DNA from: a virus
Direction: 5' to 3' (one strand)
DNA: 38,858 nucleotides
IMG/VR virus record: IMGVR_UViG_3300033155_003199
Coordinates: 1 to 38,858 of that record
Position 1 is the stretch's first letter. Each line of letters opens with the position of its first letter. The notes below the pieces were generated by a model, which did no database searches, had not been told where the DNA came from, and saw only the letters and a list, made by a program, of their open reading frames with translations. Shown piece after piece: positions 28,948 to 37,393 of the stretch. The translations under genes were made by a program, and so were the position numbers.

Positions 28948-29330
28948 TGGCTAAATCAACAAGATTACGGACGTTTTCCCAAACGATGTCCTATGGCGGG
29001 CCTGGTTCCGGATTTTTTAATCATGCAGGCAGAACAGGCTATATTGGTGGTAGCAAATCGGGCGGCGGTGGTAAGTCGGGCGGTGGTGGTAGCAAGCCAA
29101 AGAAAAAACGAGAGAAATCTCCTTCCAGAAAAGATCTCAGGAAAGGTTCGGATATCATCAGAGATGAAAAAGAGGGCCGCGGCTCACATTGGACACCTGC
29201 AGAAAGAAAGAAAGCACATAAAGATGTAAAATTAGGTGACGATAGAGGGCTTAGTTGGTCTGAATCTCCTCACATCAATAATATCGTTCCTGTAGGTTCG
29301 AACTACAATGTTCAAGTTGGTTGGTACTAA
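28947..29330 (+). CDS. Protein with GGPGSGFF motif and GSNYxxxxGWY C-terminal tag (3 of 3)
   Basis: 127 residues from the TAATG overlap; the GTG at 28938 is less likely. Residues about 16-37 are YGGPGSGFFNHAGRTGYIGG, a motif seen in many phage head-morphogenesis proteins. A glycine/serine linker and a basic helical part follow. The end is VPVGSNYNVQVGWY, a variant of the tail in the two other small proteins. It lies just before the protease/scaffold gene and is probably a head component. Confidence 0.6.
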   Translation: MAKSTRLRTFSQTMSYGGPGSGFFNHAGRTGYIGGSKSGGGGKSGGGGSKPKKKREKSPSRKDLRKGSDIIRDEKEGRGSHWTPAERKKAHKDVKLGDDRGLSWSESPHINNIVPVGSNYNVQVGWY

Positions 29331-29333
29331 GTA

Positions 29334-30674
29334 ATGAGATTCCCATATATTCTTAAAGATAAAGATCCTCGCTTCTTCCAGGAACAAGACAAAGCTTATC
29401 CCTTCGCCGTTCCCGCTGATGAAGTGTATCCAGAATTCCCATGGCCGAAGAGTCTTTGCGAACATGCCCATGAATGTCCGGTCTCCGATGCTCTTACAGA
29501 TCTGGATAAGATATATACCTGCACCTTTGCTACCCAAAATGGATGCCCTCTCTTTCTCACAAATTTTGACGAATTCGCAGAACTTGAAACAGTCAAAGAT
29601 GTTGAGATTTTTGAGATTGGGCAGGAGGCCACCAAAGATTGGACGGATAAAGATCTTGATCAGATTGTAGCAAATGCCCAGCTTGCATCCGTTCACCCAC
29701 CGATGGTGGCACTTGGCCATGACGAAAGCCAGAACCTGCTAAGAAAAGCAGGGCTACCAGCCGCGGGCTGGGTATCAAAAGTTCGTAAGGTTGGCAAAAA
29801 ATTAATCTGTGACTTGTCTGAAGTTCCAAAGCTTGTTGCAGAAGCACTTAGGAAGAAAGCTTATCGTTACATCTCTGCTGAAATATATCCATCATTTCTT
29901 CAAGAAGGAAAAGACTTAGGAAAGGTTTTGCGTCGTATTGCACTTCTTGGCGCAGATATTCCCGTAATCAAAAGTCTTCAGGAAGTGATGGCAAGATATG
30001 ATGAAGATTCATTTGATGAAAGTCAAACAACTTTTTGGACAGGAGCTTGTGATATCATGAACGAAGACGAAAAGAAAAGGGTGGAAGAAGAGGCAGCGGC
30101 CGCAGTGGTTATAGCAGAGGCGGCGGCTTCAGCCGAGGCTGCAGCGCAAACTCAGGCCATAAAGATGGCTGAGACAGATGGGAAGCTGTTGGAATTCACT
30201 GAACAGATGAAGGCGAAAGACACGGAGATTGCAGAATTGAAAGCTGCATCCGAAGCTTTGGCCACGGAACGAAAGGCCGAGAAGTGCGCTTCTCACCTTC
30301 GGGATATCGATCTGTTTTGCGAACAGTTAAAGTCAAGCAAAGGCCTCTCCGCAGCCGTACTTGATGAAGGTGGCGTCAAAGACTTTCTGACTTGCCTGGA
30401 TACCAATTCTTCCATCAAGTTCTCAGAGACGGAAGAGAAAACCGCTTACCAGAAAGGGATTGAAGTCTTTTCCCTAATAGCCGACAAGGCCGTTGAAGGA
30501 ATTCTCACGGTTCCCCTGGGCAGCCTAAAAGAATCTGAGAACCCTGGTTCAGTTCCCAAGGGCACCGATGCCGAGGGTTTTGAAATGGATCAAAAAATCC
30601 GCAAATATGCAGAAGAGCATAAAGTTTCTTATGAAACCGCTTACTCTGCTTGCTACACGGGAGGTAATGTATAA
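29334..30674 (+). CDS. Prohead protease with C-terminal scaffold (Mu gpI-like)
   Basis: 446 residues. The N-terminal 80 residues include four cysteines (EHAHECPVSDAL, YTCTFATQNGC). Residues about 95-220 have PPMVALGHDESQNLLRKAG, LPAAGWV and YISAEIYPSF with ALLGADIPVIKSL, the Mu gpI-type protease pattern. The rest is an alanine/glutamate-rich coiled coil (about 240-320), the usual scaffold. It processes prohead proteins and guides shell assembly. It is followed at once by the decoration and major capsid genes, the canonical Mu order. Confidence 0.8.
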   Translation: MRFPYILKDKDPRFFQEQDKAYPFAVPADEVYPEFPWPKSLCEHAHECPVSDALTDLDKIYTCTFATQNGCPLFLTNFDEFAELETVKDVEIFEIGQEATKDWTDKDLDQIVANAQLASVHPPMVALGHDESQNLLRKAGLPAAGWVSKVRKVGKKLICDLSEVPKLVAEALRKKAYRYISAEIYPSFLQEGKDLGKVLRRIALLGADIPVIKSLQEVMARYDEDSFDESQTTFWTGACDIMNEDEKKRVEEEAAAAVVIAEAAASAEAAAQTQAIKMAETDGKLLEFTEQMKAKDTEIAELKAASEALATERKAEKCASHLRDIDLFCEQLKSSKGLSAAVLDEGGVKDFLTCLDTNSSIKFSETEEKTAYQKGIEVFSLIADKAVEGILTVPLGSLKESENPGSVPKGTDAEGFEMDQKIRKYAEEHKVSYETAYSACYTGGNV

Positions 30675-31120
30675 TGGCAATTTCCCCAGCAATTCCTTGT
30701 GAGGGTATCGACGGCAGCTTCACTGCTGAAACTCAAGACACCGGTTCTTATGATGTCCGTCAGTATATGGGTGTCACGGTCGGTTCAGACGACAACTATG
30801 TTACCCCTCTGGCCAATACATCAACTTCCGGTGGTCCCATTATCTCTGGAGTTGCGCAAGCAGACGCAGATGATGCCGAAAGTGTGAGGATTCGTTTATC
30901 AGGCATTTCCAAAGTAAGGGCTAGCGGAGCAGTAACTCGTGGTGATTATTGTGAATGCATTGGTCACGCCAGTGACGAAAGCCTGAACGGTGCTATGAAG
31001 ACATTAACTGCACTCGCTGATGACGGCATGATAGCCTGTAGGGCGCTAGAAGATGCAGCCGATGGTGAATATTTCAAGGCCATGATTCTTATCCAAGTAC
31101 AACATCCTGCATGGTCTTAA
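30674..31120 (+). CDS. Head decoration / DUF2190-like protein
   Basis: 148 residues, start overlapping the protease stop (TAATG). Small, acidic and beta-rich (YDVRQYMGVTVGSDDNYV, SGISKVRASGAVTRGDYCE), resembling DUF2190 and capsid-cement proteins between protease and capsid genes. It would bind the outer capsid surface. Confidence 0.7.
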   Translation: MAISPAIPCEGIDGSFTAETQDTGSYDVRQYMGVTVGSDDNYVTPLANTSTSGGPIISGVAQADADDAESVRIRLSGISKVRASGAVTRGDYCECIGHASDESLNGAMKTLTALADDGMIACRALEDAADGEYFKAMILIQVQHPAWS

Positions 31121-31152
31121 AGCGTAAGTAAGTAAGTAAGGGAGTTAAAACT

Positions 31153-32091
31153 ATGTTTATTTCAAAAGACAATGAAGCAAAGATCCATCCGGTCTTGACT
31201 GAGCTTTCCATAGCTTACCCACAGTCCGGTCTGGTCGCCGCCAAGTTATGCCCACCCATCGATGTGGGCGACGAGAACGAGGACGGCATCTATTTCCTTT
31301 TCGACAAAGCAAATCTTCAGGGTGGCCAAGACGACATTAGAGCTTTCGGTGTCCGTGCTTCCAGCTTTGATTGGACGCTTGAGGATCAGTCCTACCACTG
31401 TGAAGAGCACTCACTTGAGAAAGCTATTGATTGGCGTGAATTCAAAAAGTTCAAGCGTTATCTCGATCTTGCCAGGACTAGCCAGGAGATCTTGTTAGAG
31501 CTCCTTCTTCTCAATTATGAAGTTCGAGTTGGCGACAAGTATTGCACGGCCGCTAATTATAGCGATAGTCATAAAGTCACTTTATCGGGAACCACACAAT
31601 GGAGTGATTTTGTGAATTCCGATCCCGAGGCCGTTGTCGAGACAGCCAGAGAAGTAGTCGCTCTGGAGGCCGCGGAGCCCAATACCATCGCAATCCCGGT
31701 CAACGTATGGCGAACAGCCCGTCGTAATCCAGCTATTCGCAGTTTAATGAAAGAAGCAGACAATCGTCAGCTAACAGAAGATGGTTTTCCAACAAGGCTT
31801 TTCGGTCTCAACGCCGTGTTCCCGGGTGCCAGACGGAATACCGTGATGCCGGGTGCTGCCGAAAGCATTTCCCGTGTCTGGGGCAAGTATATATGGATTG
31901 GAGTAGTTAATCCTAGGCCTGCTCTCCGTACAATGTCATTTGGCTATACTATGAGAGCAGACGGTATGAAGGTAGAGACCTATGAGGATAAGCCTAAAAA
32001 GTCTGATGTGGTTAGAATACAGCATCAGATTTCAGCTGAAAAGATTGTTTGCCAAAATGCAGGTTATCTGATTTCAGCTGTTATTGCATAG
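31153..32091 (+). CDS. Major capsid protein, HK97-fold (Mu gpT-like)
   Basis: 312 residues behind AAGGGAG. Start MFISKDNEAKIHPVLTELS; middle LDLARTSQEILLELLLLNYE is the long spine helix; AIPVNVWRTARRNPAIRSLM and a beta-rich end follow. Position after protease and decoration genes and the length fit the major capsid protein. A short GTAA tandem precedes it. Confidence 0.85.
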   Translation: MFISKDNEAKIHPVLTELSIAYPQSGLVAAKLCPPIDVGDENEDGIYFLFDKANLQGGQDDIRAFGVRASSFDWTLEDQSYHCEEHSLEKAIDWREFKKFKRYLDLARTSQEILLELLLLNYEVRVGDKYCTAANYSDSHKVTLSGTTQWSDFVNSDPEAVVETAREVVALEAAEPNTIAIPVNVWRTARRNPAIRSLMKEADNRQLTEDGFPTRLFGLNAVFPGARRNTVMPGAAESISRVWGKYIWIGVVNPRPALRTMSFGYTMRADGMKVETYEDKPKKSDVVRIQHQISAEKIVCQNAGYLISAVIA

Positions 32092-32107
32092 ATAGGAGGT
32101 TCTCCCG

Positions 32108-32485
32108 ATGTCCTATAAAATCCTTACCCCCATCATGCATGGTGCTGGGGGTCAAGTTTTCTCTCTTCAACCAGGAGAAATTGTCAAACATGATTTCTTC
32201 CCGTCAAAGCAGGCAGAGCAACTTAAAGAAATCGGAGCAATCAAATTTCTGGTCGCTTTAAGAAATCAGGACTTGAAATCAGATTTTGAAACAACTGAAA
32301 TTCCAACGCTTCGAGATATCAAGTCCATGACAGTGGCCGAGGCCAAGGAATTCCTGAACACAGAAACCAGCGTCACGAACCTTCATAAGTTCCTGGATGC
32401 CGAGATGGCCGGCGGTCACGCTCGAAAAGGTGTGATAGATTTTACCAATATGCGGATCAAGGAATTAACAGGTTATGACGCTTAG
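32108..32485 (+). CDS. Head-proximal structural protein
   Basis: 125 residues behind AGGAGG. N-terminal beta-rich half (GQVFSLQPGEIVKHDFFPSK) and a helical C-terminal half (VTNLHKFLDAEMAGGHARKG) that resembles small LEM/HeH-like helix-loop-helix ends of capsid-adjacent phage proteins. Directly after the capsid gene. Confidence 0.55.
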   Translation: MSYKILTPIMHGAGGQVFSLQPGEIVKHDFFPSKQAEQLKEIGAIKFLVALRNQDLKSDFETTEIPTLRDIKSMTVAEAKEFLNTETSVTNLHKFLDAEMAGGHARKGVIDFTNMRIKELTGYDA

Positions 32486-32549
32486 CCATTAACAATTTAT
32501 GTCGTTCCTGTTTTCTCTATAGGGGACGCGGATTGAAACGAGTAAGATT

Positions 32550-33500
32550 ATGAAAAAATATCTAATAACTTTTTTGCTGGCTTTATTTTGTTTCACTGTT
32601 CTTCCCATATCTTCATCTCAGGCTTTAGTTTGGAGTGAGTATTATCCTGGGAATGTGCTTGTTAACGGTGTTCTCATGTCTGGAGAACAAATTCGTGCTC
32701 TGGGAGCATCTCCATTCGAACTTGAGGGTACAACCTATGACGATTACGATCTAACCATTGCAATCACCGATCCTACAGTCGATCGAACCTTAACGATTCC
32801 AGATGAAAGTGGGACACTGGCCATTATCGGCCATGAAAACTTCAAAGTTAATCCGGTAACATCAGCAGTAGCTGGCGGAGCCGCCAGTGGAACTGCCGGT
32901 GATACAAACGTAATGTCTCTTGGTACCAATATCTTTGAATATACTATCTTAGGTACACAGACAATCACAGCCCCCTCATTAACTTCCGGGGGCCTAAACA
33001 TTTCCATGGATTTAACTGACAATGATGGTGTAGAGATAAATCAGGGCATAACCGAAAGATCCGCTTATGCTTTCACGGCCGGAACGGACGCCTGTTACCT
33101 GAAAGTCAAGTTGTATATCACCGATGCATCGGGTACAGATGACTGCGCAGTTGGATTCCGGAAAGCGGGAGCTTGCAACGCTACCATCGATAATTATCCC
33201 GACATGGCGGCTTTGAACGTAATCAGCGGGGATATTTACACCGAAACCATCCTCAATAGTGGTGCCACTAATTCCACAAATTCCACCGATACCTGGGCAG
33301 ATGCATCAAGCCATACTCTGGAAGTCAGGGTAAGTGCAGCAGGAGTAACTACATTCGAAGTCGACGACATTACTCCCACTGTCATTCAAAGTTTCACCTT
33401 TGATGGTAATGATACAATCGTTCCTTTCTTCTATTTCCTGAATGCTTCAGACGTTGCTGAATCAACTTTGCTGCAATCCTGGGAATGCGGTCCTCAGTAG
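32550..33500 (+). CDS. Exported beta-rich protein in structural region
   Basis: 316 residues. Residues 1-25 are a Sec signal peptide (KKYLITFLLALFCFTVLPIS, cleavage after SQA). The mature part is a typical virion-like beta protein (AITDPTVDRTLTIPDESGTL, DDCAVGFRKAG). Signal peptides are unusual on virion proteins. Either it is exported to the host surface or the assembly includes periplasmic steps. No catalytic motif. Confidence 0.6.
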   Translation: MKKYLITFLLALFCFTVLPISSSQALVWSEYYPGNVLVNGVLMSGEQIRALGASPFELEGTTYDDYDLTIAITDPTVDRTLTIPDESGTLAIIGHENFKVNPVTSAVAGGAASGTAGDTNVMSLGTNIFEYTILGTQTITAPSLTSGGLNISMDLTDNDGVEINQGITERSAYAFTAGTDACYLKVKLYITDASGTDDCAVGFRKAGACNATIDNYPDMAALNVISGDIYTETILNSGATNSTNSTDTWADASSHTLEVRVSAAGVTTFEVDDITPTVIQSFTFDGNDTIVPFFYFLNASDVAESTLLQSWECGPQ

Positions 33501-33514
33501 GCAGGTAAAAGATT

Positions 33515-33724
33515 ATGCCCAACTTAGATAAATCAGGCCCCCTTTCCAAGGGGCCTCTCAGCGGACGTGGCCAAGGATCATGCTCACATCCTGGATATCA
33601 ACCGCGCCGGTCTTCGTCTATCAAGAGTAATCCTGCTCGTGGCCTCGGCCGTGGTCTGGATCCGGGAGGCGGTAGAGGGTGTGGTCGTCTAGGAAGAGGT
33701 TTTACTTCTGGTCCGCCGAAATAA
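33515..33724 (+). CDS. Glycine/arginine/proline-rich protein, DUF5320-like
   Basis: 69 residues. MPNLDKSGPLSKGPLSGRGQ with GSC next resembles the start of DUF5320 proteins (GP-GP-TGRG-C). The rest is GRGLG/GGGRGCG repeats. Disordered by composition. Unusual in a phage. Confidence 0.5.
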   Translation: MPNLDKSGPLSKGPLSGRGQGSCSHPGYQPRRSSSIKSNPARGLGRGLDPGGGRGCGRLGRGFTSGPPK

Positions 33725-33814
33725 TATTTGTTTACAGAACTTGCTTGGGGCAGGCGTCGAAGGTTTGATCCTTTGTCCTGTCCCTTTTTTTTTGAATTCT
33801 ATGGAGGTTTCATC

Positions 33815-34123
33815 ATGAGATTTGTAGGTTTTCCCTCTGCAAATAAGTTAGGAGATGGACGAAAAGCGGTTACAACTGCGGGCACTCGGGCGCCATTGTC
33901 AGCCAGTGCAGTTTCCTGTTGTTGGGTTATCCTTGCTGCTTTTCCGGGGAATACCGGAACGGTGGTAATCGGAAGTAGTGAAGTAGTTGCCAGCTTAGCT
34001 ACCCGTCGAGGAATACCATTGAATAAAGGTGATAGTGTCGGCTTATCAGTCACAGATTTAAACGCTATTTATCTGGATTCTACTGTAAGCGGCGAGGGTG
34101 TAACCTTTGTCTATGGACAATAA
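33815..34123 (+). CDS. Small beta-rich structural protein
   Basis: 102 residues from the ATG with ATGGAGG; a TTG start at 33728 is in frame but has no site. Hydrophobic beta pattern (VVIGSSEVVASLATRRGIPL) ending SGEGVTFVYGQ, resembling small decoration or connector-like proteins. Function unknown. Confidence 0.55.
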   Translation: MRFVGFPSANKLGDGRKAVTTAGTRAPLSASAVSCCWVILAAFPGNTGTVVIGSSEVVASLATRRGIPLNKGDSVGLSVTDLNAIYLDSTVSGEGVTFVYGQ

Positions 34124-34138
34124 TTTCAAGGAGTTGTT

Positions 34139-34492
34139 ATGAAATTTGATTATCCTGGTGCAATTGGAAGAGCTTCTGTGCACGACAGTATATATGAATC
34201 TAATGTTGACACAGGAACGAAAACTGTTGATTCTTTCGCTGACACAGACGCCAAAGCAGCCTTCTGGGTTTATGTCTTGTCCAAGGGAGCCAATGTCAGG
34301 GCAGGTAAAATCATGGCCGCTTGGGATGCTGGAAGCGATGCTATGGTCTACTCTGAGTCCTCCACGACTGATGTTGGAGATACTTCCGATGTTTCATTTG
34401 CGGTAGATATTGATTCAAATATTGTAAGACTGAGGTGTACAGTTCTGAGCGATGATTGGTCTGTGGAAGCAGTTAGAATTTTAACCGGTTAG
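34139..34492 (+). CDS. Small structural protein
   Basis: 117 residues after AAGGAGTTG. Beta-rich, acidic (VDTGTKTVDSFADTDAKAAF; DVGDTSDVSFAVDIDSNIVR). Looks like a virion surface or fibre accessory. Not recognised. Confidence 0.55.
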   Translation: MKFDYPGAIGRASVHDSIYESNVDTGTKTVDSFADTDAKAAFWVYVLSKGANVRAGKIMAAWDAGSDAMVYSESSTTDVGDTSDVSFAVDIDSNIVRLRCTVLSDDWSVEAVRILTG

Positions 34493-34502
34493 GGGAGTTA
34501 AC

Positions 34503-34988
34503 ATGAAAAAACTATTTCTATTTCTCTTTATCTTGATAAACATATTCTTTATGTCCGGGATTTCCTTTGCTGGGCCAACTGTTATTAGAGGTGGGCTTAA
34601 TTTATTTGGCGGGCTTGATGCTGACACTATAAAAGTAGATATCCTACAAGGTTTATCTATCTCAAATGTGACTGTCACAGATGCCAGCATAACCCTAACC
34701 TCCGCCCATTTCGGCAAGTCAGTTCGTATGAGCTCCGCATCAGATTACACAGCTTCTCTTCCAAGTGTAGGAGCAGATGATGATGGTGCAAGGATAAGAA
34801 TCTGCAAAACAGGGGCGGGCAAGGTAACCGTTGTTGCCGCTGACAGTGATCTGATAAACGACTCAGGAGCAGGCGACACAATTTATAATAGCACAGCGGA
34901 AACCTATGCCTTTATTGATCTTGAGTATGCCCATGCGATAACCACTTGGATAGCTACTGGCACGGGGACATGGACGACGACAAACTAA
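34503..34988 (+). CDS. Exported small beta-rich protein
   Basis: 161 residues after AGGGGAG. Signal peptide residues 1-22 (KKLFLFLFILINIFFMSGIS, cleavage after SFA). Mature part beta-rich, with YTASLPSVGADDDGARIRIC and a TWIATGTGTW end, similar to small fibre-tip or decoration domains. Part of the group of exported proteins in this region. Confidence 0.55.
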   Translation: MKKLFLFLFILINIFFMSGISFAGPTVIRGGLNLFGGLDADTIKVDILQGLSISNVTVTDASITLTSAHFGKSVRMSSASDYTASLPSVGADDDGARIRICKTGAGKVTVVAADSDLINDSGAGDTIYNSTAETYAFIDLEYAHAITTWIATGTGTWTTTN

Positions 34989-35002
34989 GGGAGGGAGACA
35001 TT

Positions 35003-35887
35003 GTGAAACGATTTATATGCTTAATATTAATAGCCTTTTTCATTATCAGTCAGATAGCATTTGCAGCCGATGTAACAACTTTTCACTGGGGGTGGCCCCC
35101 GGCCCCATTGCTCAAGACAGGCCAAACCACTTCGTATCACGCTGGAGACGATGGTGATCTGGAGCTTGGGATAGCCCATGATTACACAGTTCTCACCACA
35201 GGGCGGTATGCTGGAAATACAAATGTTACTATAAATTCAAAGACTTATGCTTTCCCTAATGCTTGCGTTCAAGATAATCGAACGGGTAAAATGTGGGCAC
35301 GGACTGTGCCGCAATCTGACATAGGGCCTAACGCAAATGGCAGGCTTTTTTGGGAACAGTACACGCTGGATGCTGAGACTTGCACTTGTGATGCTGTGGG
35401 TAAGACAATTACCGCAGATGCTTTAACACCCTTCGATACAGACGCACTTTGTGCTGGCCGGATATTTACTATACTTGGTTCTGCCACAGGAAACAACGGC
35501 ACTTTTACAGTGGCAAGTATTTCAACTACGGTAATTACTGTTGATGAGGCAGTTATTGATGAGGCGAGCATTTCCCTTAACTTTGCCACCGTTGATGATC
35601 TTATCTGGAATCTTGCTGATGAGGCCAACGCTAATGGTTTAGCTGGGTATAGCGATTGGAGAATTCCGAATATTTTGGAATTGCTAAGCATTGTTGATGC
35701 AGAAGAGTATAATCCTGCAATAGATACATTAACATTTCCATCAACACCCGCTGCCTTTTTCTGGGCATCAACTACTCTTGTACGGGGCGCTACTGATAGC
35801 GCAATTGCTCTATATATGCAGTATCCTGGTACAGGCAGTAAACTTAAAGTAGGCGGAAGATACTGTGTTCGTCTAGTCAGAAATTAA
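35003..35887 (+). CDS. Exported protein with DUF1566 (Lcl_C) C-terminal domain
   Basis: 294 residues from GTG with GGGAGGGAG; the ATG at 34946 lies inside the previous gene. Signal peptide 1-21 (KRFICLILIAFFIISQIAFA). C-terminal GYSDWRIPNILELLSIVD, NPAIDTLTFPSTPAAFFWAS and YCVRLVRN form a DUF1566 (C-type-lectin-like) domain, often ligand-binding on cell surfaces or phage fibres. A surface receptor-binding or masking role is plausible. No reverse transcriptase is near, so diversification by a DGR is not indicated. Confidence 0.65.
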   Translation: MKRFICLILIAFFIISQIAFAADVTTFHWGWPPAPLLKTGQTTSYHAGDDGDLELGIAHDYTVLTTGRYAGNTNVTINSKTYAFPNACVQDNRTGKMWARTVPQSDIGPNANGRLFWEQYTLDAETCTCDAVGKTITADALTPFDTDALCAGRIFTILGSATGNNGTFTVASISTTVITVDEAVIDEASISLNFATVDDLIWNLADEANANGLAGYSDWRIPNILELLSIVDAEEYNPAIDTLTFPSTPAAFFWASTTLVRGATDSAIALYMQYPGTGSKLKVGGRYCVRLVRN

Positions 35888-35899
35888 GGAGTCCAAGAA

Positions 35900-36301
35900 A
35901 TGAAAATATTAATCTCAATATTCACCATTCTTTTATTCGCCGCAACTTCCTGGGCCACAGACTTGAAGCAGGCAACCATGAAACAGCTTGTTGCTGAACG
36001 TCCTGATCTCATAGCAGACATTAAGGCTGGCAAAGATCAGGGAACCTCAACTGTTTCCGTTGTGAAGGACGTCCAAGGCCGAATGAGCATCTGGACTGAA
36101 GAGACCAGGAATCTGAAAGGGGATCTTGTCTCAAAACGTGTAGATAAGTATAGCTACTATCCTACCAATAATGTGGATAAGATAGTGCAGGAGAAATATG
36201 AGGGTAAGAATTTGACTGCAAAGCATGAAATCAAGCATTATGGGGATGGCACACAACCTGATGTTACGACTATAAATATTGGAAGTTTGACTGAGAAATA
36301 A
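35900..36301 (+). CDS. Exported small protein
   Basis: 133 residues after AAGGAG. Signal peptide 1-19 (KILISIFTILLFAATSWA). Mature part beta-rich and charged (STVSVVKDVQGRMSIWTEET, TAKHEIKHYGDGTQPD). No family recognised. Confidence 0.55.
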   Translation: MKILISIFTILLFAATSWATDLKQATMKQLVAERPDLIADIKAGKDQGTSTVSVVKDVQGRMSIWTEETRNLKGDLVSKRVDKYSYYPTNNVDKIVQEKYEGKNLTAKHEIKHYGDGTQPDVTTINIGSLTEK

Positions 36302-36311
36302 ATTTGGTAGT

Positions 36312-36513
36312 ATGGCAACGCTTCAAGAAATACTAAACAAAGCAGGTACTCTTGAGAAAGCTGAGCAGATGGCTCGCTTTCTATCTATCAGATGATAATC
36401 CTGAATATTGGCCCAGCGTAAATACAGCAAACACAGGGCTGTATAATGGCACAATATGAATAACGACAGGTGATTTAAATATTGCAAGACGAACTTTTTT
36501 AGCCGGCGGTGGA
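36312..36513 (+). pseudogene. Interrupted N-terminus of the following gene
   Basis: Starts MATLQEILNKAGTLEKAEQM and stops after 27 codons. A +1 frame shift near 36372 opens YLSDDNPEYWPSVNTANTGL in the frame of the gene at 36514. That frame is then closed by a TGA at 36457. TGA is a working stop elsewhere, so these look like two lesions (or sequence errors) in one gene. Confidence 0.5.
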
Positions 36514-37170
36514 TTGCAATCATCTGGACTGGGAGAATACACTGTGGCTTTGAACTGGACTTCTGTTTTCGACACTACCTTTTGGGAAGGTTGGCGTTCA
36601 GATGCGTATCCTCCGCCTCATTGTACTTGGTGGGATACTGATCACTGGGTTCCGGGAGATTATTTTTATAATATACATCTAAAGGTAACTGGATCGTGGG
36701 CTACTGGATATAGAGCAGATAAGATAAGGCTAACATTGTCAGAGACAATTCCTGCTCCAGTTCAAGTATTTATTAGAGATGCAAGTTTGAATGTCATTGG
36801 GGAGGGAAGTTCACCTTATTATTCTGGAACTGAAATAATTCTTGATTTCGATGGCTGCGGAGATATATACGAAATATATATTCCTACTGGTGATACAACA
36901 ACAACATGTACCAACATCGAGTTTGGTTTACTTCCTTCAGATTTAATTTGGAATTTCTTGGACGAAAAAATCTTTGTTCTTCAGAATCTCGTTAGTTTAC
37001 TCATGCCCTCTCTTTTCGGCCATGGTCTCCATATCCTAAGCCCCGATCCCGTTCTTTTCCAGGAAGTTGCAGAAAAATTAGAGCAAAGAATCCCAGATCT
37101 TTCCTCTGATGAAGATCGGGAAAGTGCAATGAAAATCCTTAATTTTTTCCGAGCGCATTATGGCACTTGA
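36514..37170 (+). CDS. Structural protein ending in the first of three paralogous domains
   Basis: 218 residues, TTG-initiated as given; the true start may be further upstream if the lesions are sequencing errors. Residues 1-145 are beta-rich (YTVALNWTSVFDTTFWEGW; RLTLSETIPAPVQVFIRD), like a carbohydrate-binding or fibre domain. The last about 70 residues (LVSLLMPSLFGHGLHILSPD, PDLSSDEDRESAMKILNFFR) repeat in the next two genes. The end overlaps the next ATG. Confidence 0.55.
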   Translation: MQSSGLGEYTVALNWTSVFDTTFWEGWRSDAYPPPHCTWWDTDHWVPGDYFYNIHLKVTGSWATGYRADKIRLTLSETIPAPVQVFIRDASLNVIGEGSSPYYSGTEIILDFDGCGDIYEIYIPTGDTTTTCTNIEFGLLPSDLIWNFLDEKIFVLQNLVSLLMPSLFGHGLHILSPDPVLFQEVAEKLEQRIPDLSSDEDRESAMKILNFFRAHYGT

Positions 37171-37393
37171 TTGGACAGAAATAGACGACAGAATTGCAAA
37201 GCTTCAGGCTATTCTTGATGTTCTATTGCCCACTTTAGTTGGACATGGCGTCCACGTTTTTTTTTATTCCGGCCAGGATTTTTACTCCCAATCGATTGAT
37301 CAAGTAGATTCCACCTTCCCTTCTCTGTCATCTGATGATAAAGTAATTGGAACACGATTATTGGAATTCTATAGGAGATTCTATTTCAGATGA
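37160..37393 (+). CDS. Paralogous domain protein, copy 2
   Basis: 77 residues almost wholly made of the domain in the previous C-terminus: IAKLQAILDVLLPTLVGHGV, QVDSTFPSLSSDD, TRLLEFYRRFY. Overlaps both neighbours. Helical; a small virion or connector protein. Function unknown. Confidence 0.6.
   Translation: MALDWTEIDDRIAKLQAILDVLLPTLVGHGVHVFFYSGQDFYSQSIDQVDSTFPSLSSDDKVIGTRLLEFYRRFYFR

Noticed and set aside
35003-35887. Diversity-generating retroelement target
   Set aside because: The DUF1566 lectin-like fold can be a DGR target, but no reverse transcriptase or template repeat is visible in the window.
36457-36459. TGA recoded as tryptophan
   Set aside because: TGA ends many clearly bounded genes here, including ATGA overlaps, so genome-wide recoding is not supported.
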